Below are positions 56,901-64,000 of a stretch of DNA of 64,000 bases, piece by piece. The stretch covers positions 1,864,192 through 1,928,191 of the forward strand of contig RPFO01000246.1 of NCBI GenBank assembly GCA_009746045.1, read 5' to 3'. Source of the stretch: Mesostigma viride (taxonomy: Eukaryota > Streptophyta > Mesostigmatophyceae > Mesostigmatales > Mesostigmataceae). The position numbers were made by a program, and so were the translations under genes. The notes beneath the pieces were generated by a model. That model made no database searches. It had not been told where the DNA came from and saw only the letters and a list, made by a program, of their open reading frames with translations. Numbering within the stretch: position 1 is the first letter of the stretch; every line of letters starts with the position of its first letter.

Positions 56901-57714
56901 GGCGATGACGAGGCGGGGCTGGAGAACCTGGGAGATGACGATGACATCAGCAACAGCAGGAGCTCCAAAGTGCGCCGCACGACTGGATCGATGGGCATGC
57001 TGTCTGGTGTGGACGGCACGACTTACATGGAGTACAGGTGGGTGCTTGGGGTACGGGTGGGTGCGGCTGCCAGTTGTTGTGTGCTTTGTTTGTCTGCTAA
57101 CAGTGCTATCAATGAGAAAACTATCAATGAGCAAAAGCGCTATGTTCAGCTGCTGAGAGTTTTTGTTGGGGGGAAGGGGGGAGGAGAAGGGCTATGTCGT
57201 GATGAGGATCATTCTGTGTCGGTAGAGGTGGGAGGAATGCAAGGGCTTGTCAACTCTTTGACTATAGGTGGTAGTGGGCTCGACAAGTGCAACGTAGGTT
57301 ACCCATAGCTACTTTGTGGCTTCTACTACACTCAAATATCTTAATGATGCTATTTGGCCAGGCCACTTCCAATAGCGATGAGGGACACGCGGTGTCTCTC
57401 TGCAGGCCTCGGCGAAGGTGCTTGAGACCATGGATCACTTTGATCTGGGCGATGTGGCAAGATGTTTCTGTGAAGGCTTCAAAGTTGCTTCTTTGAGTAG
57501 CAGTTTTGTTTCAGGGTCCTAAATATTTCTGCAATATTTTCTAGCCCTGGCCGGTAAACAAAACTGTTCCTTTGTTTGGATTTCTTTTGCGTCTCGTTTC
57601 ATCATTTTTTTTTGTCGAAACAGCACGGGCCGACACGGCGAGAAAGGTGGCCAGATGGTGGCCAAGAAAAATCCTCAGGCGAGGCACCCACTCTTCCGAA
57701 GCCGGTTCCGGTGA
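36458..57714 (+). CDS. XPB: TFIIH DNA translocase/helicase XPB (ERCC3/Ssl2)
   Basis: The ATP-driven translocase of TFIIH that opens promoters for RNA polymerase II and helps open damaged DNA in nucleotide excision repair. Eighteen exons: 36458-36491, 36830-36877, 37021-37231, 38015-38123, 39664-39777, 42003-42065, 42597-42699, 43316-43461, 43909-43996, 50584-50942, 51644-52041, 52854-52926, 53306-53419, 54240-54305, 54955-55014, 55845-55925, 56889-57037, 57624-57714. They sum to 2307 nt and 768 aa (human XPB has 782), all in phase. Visible: acidic N-terminus; [15 protein letters not shown] and [18 protein letters not shown] of the N-terminal domain; Walker A GAGKS (318-322); DEVH box (413-416); RED motif (444-446); motif [10 protein letters not shown] (611-618); C-terminal HPLFRSRFR. 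Exons 1-2 are inferred: [11 protein letters not shown] joins through a weak GAAG acceptor. Introns hold large tandem repeats; intron 9 spans 6.6 kb. Confidence 0.94.
38088..38310 (+). repeat. 92-bp tandem triplication of the XPB exon 4 end and donor
   Basis: The last 36 nt of exon 4 and the following intron start recur at 92-bp spacing: ACCATCATCAACGTGCTC begins at 38091, 38183 and 38275. Each copy keeps CCAAG followed by the donor GTGAAC. Stops (TAG, TGA) lie between copies, so use of a downstream donor would end translation early. Confidence 0.95.
38588..38999 (+). repeat. (GGGC)n then (GGGT)n arrays in XPB intron 4
   Basis: About 230 bp of GGGC/GGC repeats (to 38818) switch abruptly to about 180 bp of almost pure GGGT. 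The G-rich strand is the RNA sense strand, so the pre-mRNA could form many stacked G-quadruplexes. Confidence 0.95.
39440..39663 (+). promoter_or_regulatory. Very long C-rich polypyrimidine tract before XPB exon 5
   Basis: Over 200 nt of CCCCTTGCCCC-type sequence run up to the acceptor at 39662-39663. It is also a degenerate CTTGCCCC repeat. Similar, shorter C-rich tracts precede exons 9 (43868-43906) and 11 (51547-51632). Confidence 0.7.
40240..41526 (+). repeat. 39-bp minisatellite, about 33 copies, XPB intron 5
   Basis: Near-perfect units containing GTCATCGCCATGTGCCC and ATGTAAGCACTGTGACTG. Variation is mostly single A/G or T/G changes (GCACTG/GCGCTG, GGTGTC/GGGGTC), concentrated in the first dozen units. 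Each unit holds CAT-GTAAGC, a good match to a 5' splice site. 39 is divisible by three, so the array reads open in several frames, but it lies wholly between XPB exons 5 and 6. Confidence 0.97.
41897..41952 (+). repeat. (CA)n microsatellite
   Basis: About 27 uninterrupted CA dinucleotides roughly 50 nt upstream of the XPB exon 6 acceptor. Intronic CA tracts can act as splicing enhancers (hnRNP L sites in animals); any such role here is inference. Confidence 0.95.
44073..44121 (+). repeat. Duplicated XPB exon 9 end and donor
   Basis: The last ~38 nt of exon 9 plus donor (from GTACCAGGAGA at 43959 through CAACG-GTAGGGG) recur 114 bp downstream from 44073, with about 85% identity and the GT donor intact. 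The copy leads straight into the first unit of the 6.1-kb array. Confidence 0.88.
44110..50216 (+). repeat. 6.1-kb minisatellite of 52- and 58-bp units in XPB intron 9
   Basis: Roughly 110 head-to-tail units built on GGTAGGGGATGCTAAG, TTAATAGGATGGCAATGG and TAAGGGATGATGGTATC. Short units end TATCC-GGTA or TATCG-GGTA (52 bp); long ones carry an extra ATGGAAC (58 bp). The 5' end (to about 44940) is all 52-bp units, the middle is mixed and the 3' end almost entirely 58-bp. Internal divergence is very low. Every unit has GGTAAGGG, resembling a 5' splice site. No reading frame is open. Confidence 0.98.
53496..53520 (+). repeat. Duplicated XPB exon 13 end and donor
   Basis: GGGGCGCATCCTCCGGCC-AAAG-GTG at the exon 13 border (53397-53421) recurs 99 bp downstream as GGGGCACATCCTGATAGCC-AAAG-GTG, donor intact. 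Confidence 0.75.
53594..53757 (+). repeat. 21-bp minisatellite, about 8 copies, XPB intron 13
   Basis: Tandem units of the type TACTGGAGTCGTAGGTACAC, with small changes (GTATTGG, GAGCAG). Not coding. Confidence 0.95.
55065..55087 (+). repeat. Duplicated XPB exon 15 end and donor
   Basis: GGATACAGCTTCAAG-GTGAGA at the exon 15 border recurs 66 bp downstream as GGATATCGCTTCAAG-GTAAGA. The copy has the stronger-looking donor. Using it would extend the exon. Confidence 0.75.
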
Positions 57715-57864
57715 TGAGCTTTGCTTTTGCCCTGGGCACGAGTGGTTTGAACTGCTGCACTTGGCTCAGAGGGATCTGAGAAACCTTCCACGTATGCAAG
57801 ACTGAGCTGCCTGCAGGCATCCATGGCATGAATTCCGCATGGCATTGCATGTGGAAAGTGCCAT

Positions 57865-58684
57865 TGAATTGAATTGTAACATAACTCCGTTGGGAGTATA
57901 TGTAGCACATAGCCCTTGAGAGGGGGCATATGGCCTATCATACATCCTAAGCTACTTCCTGCAAGGGTGGGGATGTAAAGGACCCTTGCTCTAGGTGCAC
58001 CAGGGCACGTGCATCCCCATGATCTTCAAGCTATGCCCAGCGAAGGGGGAGCCTGTCATGGGGGGGGAAGATCAGCATAGCTATACAAAGAAGCTAGGGC
58101 ATGGCGTCTCAGCAGAGAGGTACTCCCTGCATGGGCACAGCATAACTAAATAAAGCTAGGCATCATCTGGAGTGTGGCTCATCATAGGCACACATGTACA
58201 TGATTAAATAAAGCGCGTGGCTTAGCTGGGATAGGGCCTCTAGGAGGCGTACATGTACATGGCCACGGTCTATCTATTCTACACTACTACTGCTGTATTC
58301 CCCTAAGCTGGGGCGTCTGGAGTCGCTGGGGCCGCGGGGGTCGCCTGCCAGGGCTTGTGGCCGACGTAGATGGCCGCCCCCTTCCAGTACACCGGCTGCC
58401 CCGCCTTGGTCTGCCGGAGCTGGAGGTAGGTCGGCCATAGCTCCCGTCGCCGTTGTTGCTGCGCCAGGGTCAAGTCGTCGTCAAGGGTGAAGAGAGTCTT
58501 CTCGAGCCGCTTGCGGCGTCTGAGAAAAGAAATCTTGTCCGCCGGGGTCTTAAAGGTGAGAAGGAGCGGGGGCGGCCCTGCCTTACCCCGCGCGCGGGGA
58601 AGGCGGTGGGCGGCCAGCTCGATCTCACCAGTAAGGCCCATGCGATCAAGGATTTCTCTCTCAAAAGCACGCGCAAGCTTCTCT
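57865..58684 (-). mobile_element. LINE-B copy 2: L1-like ORF1 C-terminus plus 3' UTR
   Basis: Flanked by a 12-bp duplication, GGAAAGTGCCAT, at 57853-57864 and 58685-58696. On the minus strand it encodes EIELAAHRLPRARGK, KISFLRRRKRLEK and LTLAQQQRRRELWPTYLQL, then a TPAAPATPDAPA end with a stop at 58303. This is the RRM-to-C-terminal part of an L1-type ORF1p, still open over 112 codons. About 430 bp of 3' UTR follow, then the stem-loop ACTCC-CAAC-GGAGT and an AATTCAATTCA tail. There is no RT. It sits 150 bp past the XPB stop, probably inside its 3' UTR. Confidence 0.88.
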
Positions 58685-58696
58685 GGAAAGTGCCAT

Positions 58697-59432
58697 GGGT
58701 ATATGCAACCTCCGGAAAAGAGTTTTTTTGTAGTTGGGTCATTGTTTGGGATGCCTACAGATCACGAGACCCCTACTATAGCCGCGGAATGCCCAGGCAG
58801 GTGCCAGAGGTCCTAGTTCGAATCGTGTAGTTCGAATCGTGAATTGTAGCTATGCTGAGTTTTCACAATTTTTCGCAAACCAGCACTCAGCAGCATTTGG
58901 TTTCCATTTGCTGCCTGCTTCGACAATAAACAACCTCGAAGTCTACGAGTCTTCGCCATGTGCTGATTAGAACAAACTAGCCGATCGATTTGGCTGTGTC
59001 CAGAGTAAGATTCATATATTTTGCATGCGGTTGTATGTCCTTGTATATGTGATATAGTGAGATGAACTATTCCCGGACACGTGGCAGTCCAACGTGTATG
59101 TATATTCAATTCATTTCCTCCATCCGTTTGACAACTAATGTATTTTTATTCAGATATTTCCTATATGTATAAATGCGGCATGCATGCATGTGCAGTGTGC
59201 ATGCCTGGACATAGGCGTCCGGGCAACTGGGTTTATAGCAAAAAACAAAACTAAGAAGGAAAAAGAGAACACACACACGAAGGGGAAGAAAAAGTAAGAA
59301 AGTATATGTAAATTAAAAGGAAATTTTAATTAAATGAAATAACAAGAAAGGAAGAAAGAAAGAAAAGAAAAGGAAAGAAAAGAAATTTTACAATGTTACG
59401 CGGAGCATACTATATTACAATTAGACATGCAT
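58697..59432. other. Intergenic, no gene; purine-rich stretch
   Basis: Nothing recognisable to about 59220. From about 59240 to 59395 the strand is strongly A/G-rich (GAAAGAAAG and AAGGAAAG runs), a possible polypurine microsatellite. Confidence 0.5.
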
Positions 59433-59442
59433 ATGGTCTTTT

Positions 59443-60344
59443 GACTGCCGCGGCTGCTCGACGGGACGGAGGTTCCGTTCCGTGACCGCTTCAAACTGCT
59501 GGGGAGCATGCTCCCTGACACCGCCGACGATGTGGACATCCGCATCGGCCTGGCCTGGGCCGGGCTCCGTTCGCTCAACACCTACTGGCGCTCGAAGGGC
59601 CTGGGCGAGCACCGCAAGCGCATGCTCTTCAAGGTCCTCGTCCTCACGGTGCTTACGTATGGCGCCGAGGCGTGGACACTCACGGACACACTGGCGGCTA
59701 AGCTATCTACGGCACGGTTTACAGGATGCTCCGACAGGTCCTGAATGTAGGGTTTTCCAAGCGTCTAGGACATTAGAGTCTTTGTATCAGGGTATGCCCC
59801 GTATTTCGGACGAGATTAGGCAGCTAGCGTAGGATAGCATTGCATGTAGGACATCTTGCTCGCACCAGCCAGGTCGACACCGCCCTTGGTCTGGCCGGCC
59901 CCCAGCGGCTTGGCAAACCCGGGCGGCATATCCTGACCTGGCCTGGCCCCAAGGACATTCCCACCAGGAAGCTCGATCGGTAAGCCTGCCATGAACTACA
60001 CCCAGATGTTGCTGGCGCCGATCGACCTAGTGGTCCCAGCCCAGTTTGAACACCGCATCCACTCCCTCTCCCTTCTTTGGATAGCTGCCATGTGCATGCA
60101 GAACAAGAAGCGTTGGCAGAAGATTGTCCAGGCTCGTGCACACGCCAGCCCCTGTGGGCACGCCACCCCCCCCCAAGAGGAAGGGGCGTTTTGCTGAGTA
60201 GCGTCGTTAGGATTTTCTAGACTAGATGGCTTAGAGTTAGGTTAGGTCGATTACGCGGCTTCTCCCCCCTCCACCCACCCAACATGGAATATGTGCTACA
60301 TGACCCCCCAACGGAGGCATGTTATAATCTAATTTAATATTTAA
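59443..60344 (+). mobile_element. LINE-A copy 3: 5'-truncated RT C-terminus
   Basis: A perfect 10-bp duplication, ATGGTCTTTT (59433-59442 and 60345-60354), marks the insertion. It encodes RFKLLGSMLPDTADDVDIRI, then VLVLTVLTYGAEAWTLTDTL (about 59635-59700), and after a frameshift the ORF2 end with VVPAQFEHRIHSLSLLW (about 60030-60080) and a PPP-K/R-rich tail. It ends in the stem-loop CCCCC-CAAC-GGAGG and an AATTTAATATTTAA tail. Confidence 0.88.
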
Positions 60345-60616
60345 ATGGTCTTTTTCCTTCTTAGTTTTGGTTTTAATTTTCTATATAAACCTTTTTGGTT
60401 CAAAGTTACCATCTCCCTCCTTGCAGGTCTTTCTACAAATAGCCCGCCATGCACGCGGCTCCGGCGTGGTCTTCGCGTCGATCTTTCCTCTCACACAACT
60501 ACCCTACTCCTTCCACGACGTTGGATCGCCATATGCGTCCATCATGATGGCTACTTGTCTCACTTAGTATGGTGCTAGCATGCACATGGCCAAAATGTCG
60601 CCCGGATATAGCATGT

Positions 60617-62356
60617 TAGCCATGCTATGCCTATGCAGAGAGATGCTCTCTGTCGAGAAGCCATGTCCTAGCTCTTGTATAGCCATGATGATCTTCCCCC
60701 ACATAACATACTCCCCCTTAGCTGGGCATAGTGTGAAGATTATGAGGGTGCAGGTGCCCTGGTGCACCTAGAGCAAGCTAGGGTAGCTTACATTCCCACC
60801 CTTGCAGGAAGTAGCCGAGAATGTATTAAAAGCCATATGCCCCAGTGAACAGCCATACGGCGTATAATACGCCGTATGGCGCGTATTATACGCCATACGC
60901 AAGATTTCCGTATGAAAATGGGGGAAAAAATACGCACTGCGTATTTTTTGCGTATTTTTTGCGTATTTTTTGCGTATTTTTTGCGTATGAACCTCGTTCA
61001 AAGTAGCTTCTGGCATCATTTTGGACGGCACCTGGAGCCGGAACTAGATGCAGGTGCCAAGCTGGCCGTGCATGTACGACTGTACGTGCATTGCTGCAGA
61101 TTGCTGCGTGTCGGACTAGGGTCTAGGAGACGAAGGACGAGGAAATTAGGTGACGAAGTTATGTTGTCTGCCAACAAGGGCGCGCATCTGGCACCTAACA
61201 TTTAATCGTAGCACAATTGACATCCAGGCACCATGGCTAGCGACGGTGATGGTGTGGGTCTATGGAACACGACGATAATGGGGCCGACGAGATGCAGGCC
61301 GTATTCGAGACTGTCTGGACACACATCGTGAAAGAACAGACTCTCAACAAGAAAGGGCAGCCGACAGGTAACTACTAGCTCAGTGACGTGCACACTTTTG
61401 GATGCAAAATTCTCGGGTTCTACCACCCGAGCAAGGCTAGCACCCGCCATATCATGGGCGCTACGTATGCGAAGGAGGCAAGAGTGAGCGAGTGCAAGAG
61501 GCCGCCGGAGGCATTACGTCGCAGGCTGCGGGGTATTTGGTGTGACTCGCGATGCACATAAATGCCTTATTTAGCCATGCAGGCTGCTGCTAGCCAGCCA
61601 CCGTACCATATGTGTTAATGGTTTAGGGAAGCTGGGTCGGGTTGCTGGCATGCATGCTATCCTGCACGCTAGCCACATTGTTGGCAGCCCGTATGGATTC
61701 TTGCTTCATGTAGATCAATATTGCATGGTGGCCTACCACGAGTAGGCAAGATGTCTGTTTCTGGCACAATGTCTTATTACTTTTGGCAAGTTGGCCGACT
61801 GACCATGTGCAGTATTTCAGTCCTAGTATAGCCATTCCATGCAGTGATGGCATGGTTTTTTAACTTCAACATACAGTAATGGTGGCAGCGATCTCTATAC
61901 CACTGCAAGTGTCAATGTGCATGCATATCTACTTGTGTTATTATCCTTTTCAGGTGTGCACTGATTGTGCATACAACTTTGTTATTTTGTGCTATTTACA
62001 GACATTATTAATAACAACAGATGTACAATGCTTGTATTTGTAGGCATGCAGCGACGGCAACGGCAATATTATGTGATGATGTGTTAAATAAAGGCAAGTG
62101 GTGTTGCAAGAACACACAAAAAAAATGCCTGATTGGTCAGAATGTTGAAGAACCCCCTGAACCATGCAAAAAACAGCATTTTCAAGAGTCCCCGTATGAT
62201 TTGCGTATTATACCCCGTATGGCGTATTATACACCATACCCATGGGCCCCGTATGATTGCGTATTGCGTATGGCTGTACACTGATATGCCCCTTCTCAGG
62301 GATATGTGCTACATGTACTCCCAACGGAGTTATGTTTCTAATTAATTAATTAATTA
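60617..62356 (+). mobile_element. LINE-B 3'-UTR copy split by a hAT-like transposon
   Basis: An 11-bp duplication, ATATAGCATGT (60606-60616 and 62357-62367), bounds the copy. Its own sequence is about 290 bp (60617-60842 and 62292-62356). It is collinear with the LINE-B 3' UTR and ends with stem-loop ACTCC-CAAC-GGAGT and an AATT tail. The 60843-62283 element interrupts it at CCATATGCCCC. Confidence 0.85.
60843..62283. mobile_element. hAT-like non-autonomous DNA transposon
   Basis: The 1441-bp insertion is flanked by an 8-bp duplication, ATATGCCC (60835-60842 and 62284-62291). The uninterrupted LINE-B copy at about 3970 shows the empty site. The ends form inverted repeats: CAGTGAACAGCCATACG and CAGTGTACAGCCATACG, one mismatch in 17. 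CAGTG termini with 8-bp duplications fit the hAT superfamily, or the related KDZ/Zisupton group. The subterminal zones are packed with GCGTAT motifs: a palindrome CCATACGGCGTAT...ATACGCCGTATGG at the left, and five TTTTTTGCGTAT units at about 60945-60987. No transposase frame is present. Confidence 0.82.
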
Positions 62357-62367
62357 ATATAGCATGT

Positions 62368-63056
62368 CGTAAGCTATATATGAAGAGGCTACAGCTGCAA
62401 GCCGGCTAGCAGTCATGTCGAAGGTGCGCTCACTCCGGCTTTTTAATGTCTGGGCATGTTGTACATATGACTACTACACCGGTGGAAGGTACGTTCCTTT
62501 ATTGGGTTACCAACATGACGCACTATATTATCAATGCAGGAGCCCTGAGGGCCGAGGTCATCCTCTCTAGTAGTACCGGAAACTGAAGACAGGCGGACTA
62601 TTCATGCATGAGGCCTGCGCCCTGGTTTGAGCATGTCCATATACCGGCGCTCGGCTGCGCCCGGCCGGCCCGACTATACTGCCAACTCGAACTTCACCCG
62701 GCACTGCTGAACTGAAGCCGGAGTCGGTCCTCATTGTACGAAATAAGGAGTGTGCACACCCCAGTATTCCCGCCCCCAATCGGTTGCCACGAGGTGCCAC
62801 TAGCATGGGTATAAATAGAGGAAATGAGTGTTTCACGAGCTAGCATGCATCCACACTGACAGGGTGTGTGTTGACTACCATGAATACAGTTACCCCTTGT
62901 TTGGCATCGTTCGACCACAATGAAACGCCAAGTTGTTCTTGTTGTCGTTGTTGTTGTGTCCCACGCCGCACTTGAGCAGCAGAGAATCTATTAGTGGCCG
63001 AGGGCCGGTAATTAAACGTTGTAAGTACACTGGTCAGGAGTAAATACACTATAGCC
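62368..63056. other. Intergenic, nothing recognised
   Basis: About 690 bp without a supported gene, RNA or repeat on either strand. Confidence 0.4.
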
Positions 63057-63207
63057 GGCTGTTTGCGACAAGCTCGGAGCGATCGAGTGTGCAGGGGGGG
63101 GGCAGGGTCAGACACCCCCCGCCCCCCCCCCCCCCCTGGTCAGGGGGGGGGGGGGGGGGGGGGGGGCGGGTAGTGCACACTCGCTCCTCAGCTTGTCGCA
63201 AACAGCC
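63057..63207. mobile_element. 151-bp foldback element with poly-G/poly-C centre
   Basis: Perfect 17-bp terminal inverted repeats (GGCTGTTTGCGACAAGC and complement). An inner imperfect stem (GAGTGTGCA / TGCACACTC) encloses runs of G and C (about 63094-63167). The whole unit could form a long hairpin. No clear target-site duplication. Confidence 0.7.
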
Positions 63208-63378
63208 AGATAGAATGTCTGCTGCTAATGTGTGGCGTTGAAGTTGAGTTTCAAGAGTTGAGTTGAGTTTATTCCCGCGCCGGCGTACCGACAGGGTTAT
63301 TAATAGTGGATCCTTGGAACGGCTGCGGGTCCTGCATATGGGGGCCTGCCTTATGTGCGACGTGCAAGGACTCAATGT

Positions 63379-63653
<275 letters not shown>

Positions 63654-63663
63654 GTTGTAAGTA

Positions 63664-63787
63664 CAGTCATTACCGCGTTAAGTTGCGTTTCTTAAGGTTG
63701 CGTTACCGCGTTAAGTTGCGACGCCGAAGTTTGGGCGGCGACCGCAAGCATCGGTGCCATCGCAAGTTAACGTTGTAATGATCACTC
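63664..63787. mobile_element. Relative of the 4991-5291 MITE
   Basis: Starts CAGTCATTACCGCGTTAAGT and repeats CCGCGTTAAGTTGCG at about 63703. The right side reads in complement GATCATTACAACGTTAAC. It looks like an internally shortened or diverged copy of the same family. Confidence 0.5.
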
Positions 63788-64000
63788 AATTTGTAGTAGG
63801 TGTCATGCCATTTTTGGCAGCGCGGGAGGCCACTTTTTGCCAAGCCTGGACCCGCTATGTGCCTTAATTAGGCGGCAAAATACGCAAGCTCCCATGGATG
63901 GGCCCTGCCTGGCGCGCAGACCGGGACGGGCTTCCCCGCCTGAAAAGCGCGAATCTGCGCGAATGCCGGCAACCTTGCGATTCCAATAACTGATTTGCAG

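Noticed and set aside
58740-58840. Possible tRNA with a GTTCGAATC B-box-like motif (two copies near 58815-58840)
   Set aside because: The bases flanking TTCGAAT do not form a T stem and no acceptor or anticodon stem is present.

Overview
This window is nuclear DNA of an intron-rich eukaryote. I can reassemble four protein-coding genes exon by exon. All introns are GT-AG, exons are GC-rich, and many introns have C-rich tracts before the acceptor. The plant/green-algal look of the kinesin-5 motor and the L1-type retrotransposons suggest a green alga or related protist. That is inference; there is no rRNA or organellar marker.

Layout: (1) 1-4.4 kb is a transposon cluster with nested insertions. 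(2) 4.43-13.71 kb, minus strand, is a kinesin-5 (BimC/Eg5) gene with 16 exons and 1056 aa. (3) 14.48-15.89 kb, plus strand, is a small four-helix ER membrane protein resembling ERG28, head-to-head with the kinesin. (4) 15.9-26.5 kb is a transposon island: several non-LTR families, some ORF1-only, and a TTAA-flanked DNA transposon. (5) 26.51-35.69 kb, minus strand, is an SRRM1/SRm160-type PWI-RS splicing co-activator with 9 exons and 764 aa. (6) 36.46-57.71 kb, plus strand, is the TFIIH helicase XPB/ERCC3 with 18 exons and 768 aa, head-to-head with SRRM1. Its introns hold most of the tandem repeats, including a 6.1-kb minisatellite. (7) 57.8-64 kb is a second transposon island with ORF1-only and RT-bearing elements, a hAT-like element nested in a retroelement, a foldback element and a long (GAC)n tract. 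The genes belong to separate housekeeping processes (mitosis, sterol/ER biology, splicing, transcription and repair). They form two divergent pairs separated by repeats, not a pathway cluster.

The most unusual signals are structural. In three genes, the 3' end of an exon plus its 5' splice site is repeated one or more times just inside the following intron; one such copy sits at the start of the 6.1-kb array. Several non-LTR retrotransposon families share a 3' architecture of a stem-loop followed by an (AATT)n-like tail. Eight insertions can be delimited by target-site duplications of 10-13 bp.

Exon coordinates were derived by eye. Each gene model is supported by exact reading-frame closure across all junctions and by family motifs.
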